Positions 52,206 through 60,548 of a DNA stretch of 64,000 nt are shown piece by piece; the first letter of the stretch is position 1; each line of letters starts with the position of its first letter. The notes under the pieces are model-generated. The model was not told the origin of the DNA. It saw nothing but the letters and a program-made list of their open reading frames with translations, and did not search any database. Origin of the DNA: Candidatus Centipeda massiliensis. GTDB taxonomy: Bacteria; Bacillota; Negativicutes; Selenomonadales; Selenomonadaceae. The stretch lies in the NCBI RefSeq assembly GCF_900290285.1, contig NZ_LT985755.1, positions 386,431-450,430 of the forward strand, read 5' to 3'. Both the position numbers and the translations under genes were made by a program.

Positions 52206-54126
52206 GCGTATACGTCAGTCGGAAGTTGCGCCCAAGATCGAGATTGCCATAGCGGTTGGAGTAGTTTTCACGGTTCAGCAGGTTGTAGATGCCAAGCGAC
52301 ACCACGTCATCCTTGCTCGCCGTATAGATCACATTCATATTGAGCTGGATCTTGTCGGGTACATCCTGTGCAGCACCATATCTTTGCGCCGTGTACTCAC
52401 GGTCGCCAAGGTATTTCAGATTGAGATTTCCCTGCCACTTCGCCATCTGATAGTCGAGACGGACAAGCCCTTCGAGGCGTCCGGCATCCTGCACCCATTC
52501 CTTTTTCTTGGCACTCGGATCCTGTACCTTGGGATTCGATACGCTCCCGCCGAGAGTAAGTCGCCATGCGTCATTAAAGCGTTTCGTATACTCGACCTCG
52601 ACGCCTGTATTTTTGAAGTTCCCCTTGTTCGTGGGATAATTTTCCTGTGTTGCCGGATCCTTCGCCCAACCTATTTTGTTCTTCATGTCCATGTGATAGA
52701 CGGCAGCTTTCCATGTGTCGTTTCCATGGCGCATCTTGAGCCCTGTTTCATAGGTCCATCCTTCCTCCGGCTTCAGCCCCGAGGGATTATACTTCGTATA
52801 GCTGAAGCTGTCATCTACGGTCGGCATTTGGAACGCCTTGCCGACATTGATGTACCATGCCGTATTCCGATCAAATTCATAATTGGTCTGAAACTGCGGC
52901 ATGAAGACGTTTTGATCCTTCACAGGGTCATTGATGAACTCACCACGCAGACCAAGCGTAAAGTTAAACTTCGGCGTAAACTGTTTGCTGTAAGAGGCAT
53001 AAAGGGAGTTGCCTGTACGAACTGCAGAACGCCTTTTTGCAGGTGTATCAATCGCCTCACGCTTGTAGGAATATCCAAAAACAAGGGAGTCTGCATCAAA
53101 CTTCCAGTTCTTTTGGACATCAAAGATCTCTCCATCCATGGTCGCATTGGACGCTGATGCACGGTTTGCAATGAAATCGTACCCCCATACCTTGCGGTAG
53201 GTATAGCCGAGAAGCGCGCGAATGCCGTTCTCCTTTCCCTGATAGACGAGACTTGTCGTGTGGCGATAGTCGTTATGACGATAATTGTATTTGGTTCCCT
53301 CGGGGACAAGCGCCGTCCCCGCAGGATTCTTTTTATAACGAATCCCACCGCGCGTGATATCAGCATCCATATAATTGTAGTTGAGCGAAACTTCATCGGT
53401 GAGTTGAGCCATGATGCCGATGCGATTCTTTTTCCCCTTGCCGACCCACCAGTCAACCCAAGAGATCTTATCGATTCCAAAACCGTTGGAGTGCGGAAGA
53501 TCCTTCGACCATTCGCGGCTCACATCAACAACGATTCGCTCCCCTACATAAGTCGCCTCGCTCTTCTTAAAGTAATTGCCAACGGTCTGACTGAGTTTAA
53601 ACTCGGTTTCCTGTTCCGTCGGTTTCTTCAGGATAATGTTAACGACACCGCCCATCGCATTCGCACCATAGAGTGTCGATGCTGCGCCCTTAACAATCTC
53701 AATGCGCTCCACCATCGATGCGGGAATGCCTTCTGTACTTGGATAATTCTTGAGATTCATCGGTACACCGTTCACCATGACGAGCGTACCGCGGTCAAAG
53801 CCGCGCAGGACAATGCGCCCCGCAGCAAAGCCAAAGTCCTGCCCTGCCTCACCGTACGACGTACTCGTCGAGCCGATCTGCTGGTCGATTGCCTCGAAGA
53901 CGTTGCGGTAGCCCGCCTTCTCGATTTCCTTCGCTGTGATGATCGTCGTCGTTGCAGGCGTATCAAGATCGCGCTTTACTCGGCGCTGCGCCGTCACAAC
54001 CGTATCGCTGAGCGCGTGCGCCTCTGCGGAGTCTGCTGTCTGCTCCGCTGCATACGCCGTTCCCACAAAACTTGCACCGGAAAATGCTGCAAGTACCGCA
54101 AGCGTCCACTTTTTCTCTCTTGTCAT
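52195..54126 (-). CDS. TonB-dependent outer-membrane receptor 1, directly behind a cobalamin riboswitch
   Basis: This 643-residue receptor has a signal peptide ending about GTAYA, the TonB-box-like segment ALSDTVVTAQR and a plug with FDRGTLVMVNGVPMN and VKGAASTLYGANAMGGVVNI. The barrel has KYNPSGLKPEEGW and ends RNFRLTYTHAF. The position immediately behind a cobalamin riboswitch makes it the best candidate in the window for a corrinoid (BtuB-like) receptor. The start at 54126 follows AAAGGATC. It overlaps the lipoprotein A gene by 11 bases. Nothing in the sequence proves the ligand. Confidence 0.92.
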   Translation of the reverse strand: MTREKKWTLAVLAAFSGASFVGTAYAAEQTADSAEAHALSDTVVTAQRRVKRDLDTPATTTIITAKEIEKAGYRNVFEAIDQQIGSTSTSYGEAGQDFGFAAGRIVLRGFDRGTLVMVNGVPMNLKNYPSTEGIPASMVERIEIVKGAASTLYGANAMGGVVNIILKKPTEQETEFKLSQTVGNYFKKSEATYVGERIVVDVSREWSKDLPHSNGFGIDKISWVDWWVGKGKKNRIGIMAQLTDEVSLNYNYMDADITRGGIRYKKNPAGTALVPEGTKYNYRHNDYRHTTSLVYQGKENGIRALLGYTYRKVWGYDFIANRASASNATMDGEIFDVQKNWKFDADSLVFGYSYKREAIDTPAKRRSAVRTGNSLYASYSKQFTPKFNFTLGLRGEFINDPVKDQNVFMPQFQTNYEFDRNTAWYINVGKAFQMPTVDDSFSYTKYNPSGLKPEEGWTYETGLKMRHGNDTWKAAVYHMDMKNKIGWAKDPATQENYPTNKGNFKNTGVEVEYTKRFNDAWRLTLGGSVSNPKVQDPSAKKKEWVQDAGRLEGLVRLDYQMAKWQGNLNLKYLGDREYTAQRYGAAQDVPDKIQLNMNVIYTASKDDVVSLGIYNLLNRENYSNRYGNLDLGRNFRLTYTHAF

Positions 54127-54208
54127 GATCCTTTGTCACCTTTCTTTTTCGCGCGCTCCATGCGCCACATTCATATTTTAAAAACTTTTAGTCATAGCAG
54201 AAAATGAA

Positions 54209-54240
54209 AAGCCCCTTCCTGCCAAAGCAGAAGAGGGCTT
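54209..54240 (-). terminator. Riboswitch expression-platform terminator
   Basis: On the minus strand AAGCCCTCTTCTGC pairs with GCAGGAAGGGGCTT around a 4-base loop, followed by TTCATTTT. It lies between the aptamer and the receptor start. It is the expected switch-off hairpin of a B12 riboswitch working at transcription. Confidence 0.8.
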
Positions 54241-54282
54241 AATTTACACACAATAGAAGAGTCTGAATCCCCATCCCCATCA

Positions 54283-54502
54283 CTCGCAGGTCAAACGGCG
54301 ATTGTTAATCAGGCAGTTCTCCTGGCTCCAGTTCGCCGCTCGCCCGCGCCTTCCCAGGGGTCATCCCCCAGTGGCATTCGTGGAAATACAACCCGTATTT
54401 CCATGCGGGTTCGCTCACTGTCACAGTGGCGGGACCGCTCCGGCTTTATCGGAAATATTCCCTTTACCGGATTTTCTATTAAACATTCGTACCTGACCCA
54501 AT
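54283..54502 (-). promoter_or_regulatory. Cobalamin (adenosylcobalamin-type) riboswitch
   Basis: On the minus strand the leader contains the B12 box GCCAGGAGAACTGCCTG (54308-54327) and the upstream consensus segment GCGGTCCCGCCACTGTGA. The CCGGAG and AAAATCCGG pairing segments and the GCCACTGGG/CCTGGGAAGGC region lie between these. The order and spacing fit the class-wide cobalamin aptamer. The TSS predicted from the promoter at 54505-54533 falls at the aptamer's 5' end. A terminator hairpin follows at 54209-54240, so cobalamin should turn off the downstream operon. The aptamer and platform fill most of the 485-base gap before the MsrAB gene. Confidence 0.88.
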
Positions 54503-54504
54503 GC

Positions 54505-54533
54505 TATAAAGTTTTTGTAAAATACTCTGATAA
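54505..54533 (-). promoter_or_regulatory. Promoter for the riboswitch-led operon
   Basis: On the minus strand TTATCA (54528-54533) and TTTATA (54505-54510) are 17 bases apart. The match to consensus is moderate, but the position is exact for an aptamer starting at about 54500. Confidence 0.5.
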
Positions 54534-54611
54534 AGATAGCATTGGATGAAGTACTTGTCAATACGTCAAAGAGATATTTTACGAATCATCTCAATATACT
54601 TCTCTCTTGCC

Positions 54612-55742
54612 CTATTTATTTTCCAGCAGATAGAGATAGTCCCCATAGCCCTCGCGCTCCATGTCCTCCTTCGGAATGAAGCGCAGGGAGGCGCTGTTGA
54701 TGCAGTAGCGTAGACCACCCGTCGCCGCAGGACCATCGTTAAAGACGTGTCCGAGGTGTGCACCGCTGCCCGCCGCCATGACCTCCGTACGCACCATGCC
54801 ATGTGAGCGATCCTCGTGCTCGGCAATGAGCGCACTGTCAATTGGACGCGAGAATGCCGGCCAGCCACAGCCGGAGTCGTATTTGTCCGTCGAGATGAAG
54901 AGAGGCTCGCCCGTCGTAATGTCGCAGTAGATCCCTGCGCGGAATTCATGATCGTATTCGTTGCGGAAGGGCGGTTCCGTCGCCTTCTCCTGCGTGACGG
55001 CATACTGCATCCCCGTCAGACGCTCTTTGAGTTCGGCATCCGATGGCTTTTCATACGTACGTGTAGGCTTCGCCGCCTCCGCACGCTCTGCCGCCGCACG
55101 CTTCTCGCGCATCTTGGCGATGAGTGCGGGTGAAATATGGCAGTAGCCATTCGGATGTTTCTCGAGATACTCCTGATGATCCTCCTCCGCACGGTAGAAA
55201 TTCACAATCGGTTCCACCTCAATAGCGACCTTTTTACCGATGCGCTTCTGCAGCGCCTCGAGCGAGGCACGGATCACGGCGGCATCCGCGCTCTCGCTGC
55301 CGTCCGCATTCGATACATAATAGATTCCGGAGCGGTATTGACGTCCGATGTCGTTGCCCTGCCGATCCACCGTTGTCGGGTCGATGGAGTCATAGAATGC
55401 CGTGAGAATCTCATCAAGCGAAACGATCTTCGGGTCATAGACAACGTGAACCGCCTCCGCATGGCCGCTGCCGCTGCACACCTCACGATAGGAGGGGTTT
55501 GCGGTAGTCCCGTTCGCATAGCCACTCTCTGCGGAGACAACACCATGGATCAGATCGATATAGAGTTCCGTTCCCCAAAAGCAGCCGCCCGCAAGATAGA
55601 TCTCCTTCTGTCCCTCCGTCGGCGCGTTTTTCTGTACGATCTCATGCGGCATCTCCGCCGATGTTGCGGCAGGTGTTCCGCAGCCGCCGAGGCAGACGAG
55701 CAGACCAAGTGCACAGATATTGCGCAGGGATGAAATTTTCAT
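54612..55742 (-). CDS. msrAB: Lipoprotein MsrA-MsrB methionine sulfoxide reductase
   Basis: This 376-residue fusion has a lipoprotein signal (LVCLGGC). MsrA (about residues 45-200) has catalytic Cys54 in [10 protein letters not shown], and MsrB (about 235-376) has [21 protein letters not shown] and [11 protein letters not shown] with the catalytic Cys. The two halves repair S- and R-methionine sulfoxide. The lipoprotein signal places the enzyme in the periplasm or on a membrane face, where it would protect exported proteins. The MsrB half lacks the paired CxxC zinc motifs. The ATG at 55742 follows GGAG by 7 bases. No thioredoxin partner is adjacent. Confidence 0.94.
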   Translation of the reverse strand: MKISSLRNICALGLLVCLGGCGTPAATSAEMPHEIVQKNAPTEGQKEIYLAGGCFWGTELYIDLIHGVVSAESGYANGTTANPSYREVCSGSGHAEAVHVVYDPKIVSLDEILTAFYDSIDPTTVDRQGNDIGRQYRSGIYYVSNADGSESADAAVIRASLEALQKRIGKKVAIEVEPIVNFYRAEEDHQEYLEKHPNGYCHISPALIAKMREKRAAAERAEAAKPTRTYEKPSDAELKERLTGMQYAVTQEKATEPPFRNEYDHEFRAGIYCDITTGEPLFISTDKYDSGCGWPAFSRPIDSALIAEHEDRSHGMVRTEVMAAGSGAHLGHVFNDGPAATGGLRYCINSASLRFIPKEDMEREGYGDYLYLLENK

Positions 55743-55787
55743 GATATTTCTCCTTTCCGCTGTTTTGTGATGGAGTAACACATACTT

Positions 55788-55991
55788 TTACAAAATACCG
55801 TTCAGTCTTCCGATTTCCTGTATTTTCTCCGCAGAGAGTTTGGTAACACGCGCGATCAGATCGAGCGACATTTTCTCCCGCAGAAGGGCAAGCACCGTTT
55901 CCATGCGCCCCTGCTCGAGTCCCTGCTCGAGTCCCTGTTCGAGGCCGTATTCCACGCCATCCCTATATACACCTTCGCTCAAATTGCACAT
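55788..55991 (-). CDS. Small protein with GLEQ repeats
   Basis: This 67-residue protein starts MCNLSEGVYRDGVEYG and then has three exact GLEQ units encoded by 12 bp repeats. A leucine-rich helix follows (METVLALLREKMSLDLIARV, then KLSAEKIQEIGRLNG). Proteins of this style are common in Negativicutes and resemble the C-terminal tail of Rpn/PD-(D/E)XK transposase-related proteins. It may be a stand-alone small protein or a remnant. No nuclease domain is present. The ATG at 55991 has AAGGGG upstream. Confidence 0.65.
   Translation of the reverse strand: MCNLSEGVYRDGVEYGLEQGLEQGLEQGRMETVLALLREKMSLDLIARVTKLSAEKIQEIGRLNGIL
55911..55946 (-). repeat. Three 12 bp tandem repeats
   Basis: The minus strand holds three units, two of GGACTCGAGCAG and one GGCCTCGAACAG, coding GLEQ three times. 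Slippage would change repeat number in frame. Confidence 0.85.
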
Positions 55992-56065
55992 TTGTGCCAC
56001 CCCTTTCTCCAAATTCGGCGTCATGATAACATTATATCAGCGATTCCTAAATGTATCCCTAAATT

Positions 56066-56761
56066 CTATGTCGTGATCTCCTCCGCCGGCGGAAGCTGCC
56101 ACTCGATTGGCGACTCACCTGCTGCCATGAGAAAATCGTTGACACGCGAAAAGGGGCGGCTGCCGAAGAAGCCGCGATGCGCCGAGAGCGGACTTGGGTG
56201 CGGCGACTCGACGATGAGGTGGCGCGGATTCGTAATGAGGCTGCGCTTCTTCCGTGCGGGGCTTCCCCAGAGGATAAAGGCGAGCGGCCGCTCACGCGCG
56301 CCGAGCAGCTGAATGATGTGGTCGGTAAACCGCTCCCAGCCATGTCCCTGATGGGAGGCTGCCGCATGGGCGCGCACGGTCAGCACGGTGTTGAGGAGCA
56401 GCACGCCTTGCTTCGCCCACGGGATGAGACAGCCATGCGCGGGCGGTACGATGCCGAGATCGTCCTGCAGCTCCTTGTAGATATTCAGCAGCGACGGCGG
56501 CGGGTCGATGCCGACCTGCACAGAGAACGAAAGCCCATGCGCCTGACCGTCGCCGTGGTACGGATCCTGCCCGAGGATGACGACCTTCGTATCCGCAAAG
56601 CTCGTATAGTGCAGCGCATTGAAGATCGCAAACATATCCGGATAGATGCGCTTCGTACGATACTCCTCAATGAGGAATTGGCGCAGCTCCCGATAGTACG
56701 GCTGCGCCATTTCGTCTGCAAGCAGTTCCTGCCAATCGTTGTGAAAAATTTCCTTTGCCAT
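56066..56761 (-). CDS. ung: Uracil-DNA glycosylase
   Basis: This 231-residue family 1 glycosylase excises uracil from DNA. It has the water-activating Asp in [18 protein letters not shown], the uracil-binding [18 protein letters not shown], and the DNA-intercalating [18 protein letters not shown]. It starts one base after the stop of the FolK-DHFR gene, which suggests coupling to the folate operon. Dihydrofolate supply and dUMP/uracil handling are related, so co-expression is plausible. The ATG at 56761 ([10 protein letters not shown]) is preferred over the in-frame ATG at 56785. Confidence 0.95.
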   Translation of the reverse strand: MAKEIFHNDWQELLADEMAQPYYRELRQFLIEEYRTKRIYPDMFAIFNALHYTSFADTKVVILGQDPYHGDGQAHGLSFSVQVGIDPPPSLLNIYKELQDDLGIVPPAHGCLIPWAKQGVLLLNTVLTVRAHAAASHQGHGWERFTDHIIQLLGARERPLAFILWGSPARKKRSLITNPRHLIVESPHPSPLSAHRGFFGSRPFSRVNDFLMAAGESPIEWQLPPAEEITT

Positions 56762-56762
56762 G

Positions 56763-57728
56763 CTAAACTCTCTCGTAAATTTCAAATATACAGGTCTCTC
56801 CGCCCCGACTGTTTGTCAATGCAAAGCCTTCAAGCGGGGGTAAGAATACATCTGCTCCATACGCCCCCGGCAGGCGCGTGATGTATGCCCGCCGCGTATA
56901 CGGCAGGAGCGTTCGATAGCATTCCGCGCCGCCGACAGCAAAGATCGGCCGCGGCATGGAATGCGTCATCGTACCGAGCAGCGTCCACAGTTCCGCAAGA
57001 TCATGCACGATATGAAAGCCCTCCGCCCGCTCCATCGTCCCTGAGAGCACAACATTCTCCCGTCCTACGAGCGGTCTCCGTGCAGGCAGACTCTCCATCG
57101 TACGCCGCCCCATGACAAGGATCCCGCCCATCGTCGTCCGACGAAAATGAGCCATATCCTCGGGGCAGTCCGTGAGCAGCTGCCCCGCCCGTCCAATGCC
57201 CCCCTCCTCATCACAGGCGGCAATCAGTTCGAGCGGATACGGCTCAGAGAGTTCACGCGCACGCACAATGCCCTCCGTATCGGCCTCGGCAAGCCATGCA
57301 GCAGCGGACTGTCCATGCACCATCAGATTGGGCGCAATCTCCGCCAGCGGCACGAGCACAAAGGCGCGCTCCGTGAGATAGGGATGCGGCAGCCTCAGCG
57401 CCGCATCCGCACACGTTGCCCCCTCGACATAGAGGACATCGAGATCGATCGTCCGCGCGCCCCAGTGTTCATGACGCACGCGCCCGAGTTCGTGTTCAAT
57501 GCGTTGGAGTACCCTGAGCAGCTCGTGTGCGCTTCCGTCAAATGAAATGCACGCCGCCGCATTCAAAAACAGGGGCTGATCCGTCTTTCCCCACGGCGGC
57601 GTTTCGTAAAAATGCGACACCCGCTCCACGCGCAGATGGGGGTGCTCCGCCATCCGCCGCAGAGCCGCACGCATCGTTTCCCCACGATTGCCGAGATTCG
57701 CTCCAAGCCCGATGTACGCTATTCCCAT
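56763..57728 (-). CDS. folK: FolK-DHFR fusion (HPPK plus dihydrofolate reductase)
   Basis: This 321-residue protein joins two folate domains. Residues 1-160 are HPPK, with [26 protein letters not shown] and [15 protein letters not shown]. Residues 165-321 are DHFR-like, with [35 protein letters not shown] and [11 protein letters not shown]. The catalytic acid is kept in PEDMAHF. The DHFR half is divergent: the usual LPW segment is LTDC. The fusion would combine pyrophosphate transfer to hydroxymethyldihydropterin with the last reduction of the pathway. It overlaps folB by 10 bases. I saw no separate dihydrofolate reductase gene in the window. Confidence 0.86.
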   Translation of the reverse strand: MGIAYIGLGANLGNRGETMRAALRRMAEHPHLRVERVSHFYETPPWGKTDQPLFLNAAACISFDGSAHELLRVLQRIEHELGRVRHEHWGARTIDLDVLYVEGATCADAALRLPHPYLTERAFVLVPLAEIAPNLMVHGQSAAAWLAEADTEGIVRARELSEPYPLELIAACDEEGGIGRAGQLLTDCPEDMAHFRRTTMGGILVMGRRTMESLPARRPLVGRENVVLSGTMERAEGFHIVHDLAELWTLLGTMTHSMPRPIFAVGGAECYRTLLPYTRRAYITRLPGAYGADVFLPPLEGFALTNSRGGETCIFEIYERV

Positions 57729-58096
57729 TGCACATCCTTACGTCGGCGGAGGATTGTCACACCAACATCCGAAAAGAACGCGTTGATCGGCGCTGTGGGC
57801 TTATGAACGGTGACGCGCACCCAGCGCAGCGGAGAAAACTGCCAAAAGAGATCATCCGCAATCTCCTCCGCCAGTGATTCAATCAGCTGCTTCGACGCTC
57901 CATCCATAATGGAAGATACCGCACGGTAAACCTTGGCATAGTTCACCGTATCACTGAGATCATCGCTCTCTCCCGCCGCACGCAGATCAAGACCAAGCTC
58001 CACATCCACCTCGAACGGCTGCGGAATCTCCTGCTCGTGCGGAAGAACCCCGTGGCAAGCCATAAAACGCATTCCACGCAGAAAAATACGATCCAT
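57719..58096 (-). CDS. folB: Dihydroneopterin aldolase
   Basis: This 125-residue FolB-type tunnelling-fold enzyme cleaves dihydroneopterin to hydroxymethyldihydropterin and glycolaldehyde. It begins MDRIFLRGMRFMACHGVLPHEQ, has DLSDTVNYAKVYRAV with the Tyr, SLAEEIADDLFW and VRVTVHKPTAPINA with catalytic Lys. It starts one base after the folP stop and overlaps the FolK-DHFR gene by 10 bases, so the four folate genes are one operon. Confidence 0.94.
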   Translation of the reverse strand: MDRIFLRGMRFMACHGVLPHEQEIPQPFEVDVELGLDLRAAGESDDLSDTVNYAKVYRAVSSIMDGASKQLIESLAEEIADDLFWQFSPLRWVRVTVHKPTAPINAFFSDVGVTILRRRKDVQWE

Positions 58097-58097
58097 A

Positions 58098-58946
58098 TTA
58101 CGCCCCCAGAATTGCGTCCGTCATGCGACACATACGCCCTATCGGCTTCACATCGTGTACGCGGACAATCGAGGCACCGCGCACAATGCCGAGGACGCAC
58201 GCCGCTCCCGTCGCCTCCATGCGCTCCTCGACGGGCAGACCGAGCGCCGCGCCGATGAAGCTCTTGCGGCTCGCTCCGAGGAGGACGGGATAATCCGTAC
58301 CGTCATACGAGATGAGTTCATCCATACGGCGCATAACGTGCATATTCTGCTCCGCCGTTTTGCCGAAACCGATCCCGGGGTCAAGGATGATCTTGTCCCG
58401 CGCCAGTCCTGCCGCGTCTGCCAGTGCAAATGAGCGTTCAAAGAACGCACGCATCTCACCGACAATATCCCCATCGTACGCCGTCCCATTCTGATTGTGC
58501 ATCACAACAACGGGCGCATCTGCCTCGGCTGCGACGCGTGCCATCTCTCCCGGCTCCTCCGCATACTGCAGCCCCCAGATATCGTTCAGCATATCAGCAC
58601 CCGCAGCGAGTGCCGCCCGCGCCGTCTCCGCCTTGAACGTATCCACGGAGACGGGTACGGGGCATTCCTGCAAAACCGCCTCAAGAAGCGGCAGAAGCCG
58701 CTCCGTCTCCTCTGCCGCCCCCATCGGGACGAAGCCGGGACGGCTCGACTCTGCACCGACGTCAATGATGTCGGCGCCGTCCTGCACCATCTCCTCCATG
58801 TGACGGAGCGCCGCGTCCCGCGTATTCCACCTGCCGCCGTCCGAAAACGAATCCGGTGTCACGTTCAGAATCCCCATGACGAGCGTACTCCCGCCAATCG
58901 TCAGTTCCTTGCCGTCACGGAAGCGATATATTCTCTCTGCCGTCAT
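58098..58946 (-). CDS. folP: Dihydropteroate synthase
   Basis: This 282-residue TIM-barrel enzyme joins hydroxymethyldihydropterin pyrophosphate to p-aminobenzoate. It is the sulfonamide target. Motifs are VMGILNVTPDSFSDGG, DVGAESSRPGF, and ASRKSFIG near the C-terminus, which carries the pterin/pABA loop residues. The ATG at 58946 lies inside the folE 3' end (32-base overlap) with AGGTGAG upstream. The GTG at 58955 is the alternative. It heads straight into folB. Confidence 0.95.
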   Translation of the reverse strand: MTAERIYRFRDGKELTIGGSTLVMGILNVTPDSFSDGGRWNTRDAALRHMEEMVQDGADIIDVGAESSRPGFVPMGAAEETERLLPLLEAVLQECPVPVSVDTFKAETARAALAAGADMLNDIWGLQYAEEPGEMARVAAEADAPVVVMHNQNGTAYDGDIVGEMRAFFERSFALADAAGLARDKIILDPGIGFGKTAEQNMHVMRRMDELISYDGTDYPVLLGASRKSFIGAALGLPVEERMEATGAACVLGIVRGASIVRVHDVKPIGRMCRMTDAILGA

Positions 58947-59535
58947 TCCACTCACCTAACATCTGCCATGCCTGCAGTTCCATCGTTTTGTCATCGCGAA
59001 AGATGCCGCGACACGCCGAGGTTGTCGTCCTCGTACCGTGCGCACGTGCCCCGCGCATCGTCATGCAGAGCTGACGTGCATCGACAACGACGAGCACCCC
59101 CTCCGCACCGAGTCCCTGCTCCATCTCGCGTGCAATATCCGTTGTCAGGCGCTCCTGCAGCTGCGGACGCCGCGCCATGCACTCGACGAGCCGCGTGAAA
59201 ACGCCAAAGCCCGCCACGCGGCCTGCGTGCGGGCGATAGACAATATGTGCTGTCCCAAAGAATGGGAGCAAATGGTGCTCACAGATGGAGTGGAACGAAA
59301 TCCCGCGCACGGCAACAAGACCGTCCGTCTCCTCCGTCAGCACATCCGCCCAGAGATCCCGCGTGTCCGCGTGCAGCCCCGAGAACAGTTCCGTATAGAG
59401 CTGTGCCACGCGTGCAGGCGTTTCCGCCATCCCCCGTGCAGCGAGATCAACCCCGACCGCCGTGAGAAATTCGCGCATGGCGCGCTCCGCACGCGGGAGA
59501 TCAACCGCTGTGCGCCCTTCCTCCATTTCCGTCAC
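58915..59535 (-). CDS. folE: GTP cyclohydrolase I
   Basis: This 206-residue enzyme makes dihydroneopterin triphosphate from GTP, the first committed step of folate synthesis. It has MAETPARVAQLYTE, the zinc-binding CEHHLLPFFGTAHI, RLVECMARRPQLQERLT and RQLCMTMRGARAHGTRT. It is the first gene of the folate set, 10 bases after the homocysteine methyltransferase gene and overlapping folP. The ATG at 59535 follows AGGTGACGGAA. Confidence 0.95.
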   Translation of the reverse strand: MTEMEEGRTAVDLPRAERAMREFLTAVGVDLAARGMAETPARVAQLYTELFSGLHADTRDLWADVLTEETDGLVAVRGISFHSICEHHLLPFFGTAHIVYRPHAGRVAGFGVFTRLVECMARRPQLQERLTTDIAREMEQGLGAEGVLVVVDARQLCMTMRGARAHGTRTTTSACRGIFRDDKTMELQAWQMLGEWNDGRENISLP

Positions 59536-59545
59536 CTCACCTTGT

Positions 59546-60472
59546 TCAATTCTTTGCCCATGCGGCTATGTCCGCGATCTCACGCGGCGTTGTCCTGCAG
59601 CAGCCGCCGATGAGCCGCGCGCCCGCCGCATACCAGCGCCGCGCCTCCGTGCCGAAATCTGCCGTCGCACCATACCATCTCCGCTTATGGACATCATACA
59701 TCTCACCGGAGTTCGGATAGACGACGATGGGCTTCGCCGTCTCGCTCCGAATCGCGCGAATCAGCTCCTCCGCATACTGCGGAGCCGTACAGTTCAGCCC
59801 GATCGCCGCAGCCTCCGGCACAGTGTCCAGCCACCGCGCACATGCCGCAATCTCCATGCCGTCACTGATGTGCGCAGCATCGCGGCAGGAGAACGAGAAC
59901 CACGCGGGAATCCGTATCGCTCTTTCGCGCAGCGCGCGCACAATCGCACGTGCCTCCACCAGACATGGCAGCGTCTCACAGGCGAGCAGGTCAGGTTTTT
60001 CCTCTGCAAGCAGCGCAAGGCGCTCCGCATGAAACGCGACAAGTGCGTCCTCGTCGATGCCATAGTCGCCGCGATACTCCGAGCCATCCGCACGATACGC
60101 ACCGTATGATCCAACCGATGCCGCCACAAGCGGCACGCCGCCATCCACACCGCGCTCCGAGCAGTACAGTTCACATGCCTCCCGTGCCAGACGCACGGAT
60201 TTTTGCAGGAGCGCGGCAGCCTCCGCCTCCGTAAAGCCGCACCGCATAAAGCCCTCGACCGTCGCCTGATAGCTCGCACTCGTCACCACATCTGCGCCCG
60301 CGCGCAGATAGTCCAGATGAACCTCACGCACGAGATCGGGACACGCAAAGAGAGCCTTTGCCGACCAGAGCGCATCGCTGATCGAACATCCGCGTGCCTC
60401 GAGTTCCGTGGCAAGCGCACCGTCGAGCACGATTACATCCTGCCGCGCAAGACGCTCCGCAATCGGATTCAC
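59546..60472 (-). CDS. Homocysteine S-methyltransferase (MmuM type)
   Basis: This 308-residue zinc enzyme transfers a methyl group to homocysteine to give methionine. It has VLDGALATELEARG, a GLNCTAPQYAEEL segment and the zinc-ligand pair GGCCRTTPREIADIA. MmuM uses S-methylmethionine or SAM and is not cobalamin dependent, since the B12- and folate-binding domains of MetH are absent. The start is GTG at 60472 with GGAGG 6 bases upstream; a hairpin just upstream makes the longer frame to 60529 unlikely. It leads into the folate operon. Confidence 0.9.
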   Translation of the reverse strand: MNPIAERLARQDVIVLDGALATELEARGCSISDALWSAKALFACPDLVREVHLDYLRAGADVVTSASYQATVEGFMRCGFTEAEAAALLQKSVRLAREACELYCSERGVDGGVPLVAASVGSYGAYRADGSEYRGDYGIDEDALVAFHAERLALLAEEKPDLLACETLPCLVEARAIVRALRERAIRIPAWFSFSCRDAAHISDGMEIAACARWLDTVPEAAAIGLNCTAPQYAEELIRAIRSETAKPIVVYPNSGEMYDVHKRRWYGATADFGTEARRWYAAGARLIGGCCRTTPREIADIAAWAKN

Positions 60473-60496
60473 GCCATTCCTCCCCACAAACAGGAA

Positions 60497-60542
60497 AACG
60501 CTCCCCCATCGTGAAGGGCAGCCCCACACAAGAGGAGAGCGT
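60497..60542 (-). terminator. Hairpin terminator between dapA and the methyltransferase gene
   Basis: On the minus strand ACGCTC and GAGCGT close a long stem with GGGG/CCCC inner pairs and TTTTCC following. It lies just after the dapA stop and about 15 bases before the methyltransferase ribosome site, and it may limit read-through. Confidence 0.6.
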
Positions 60543-60548
60543 CTGACA

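Noticed and set aside
59546-60472. Cobalamin-dependent methionine synthase (MetH)
   Set aside because: Only the homocysteine-binding domain is present; pterin and B12 domains are missing, so MmuM type is the better call.
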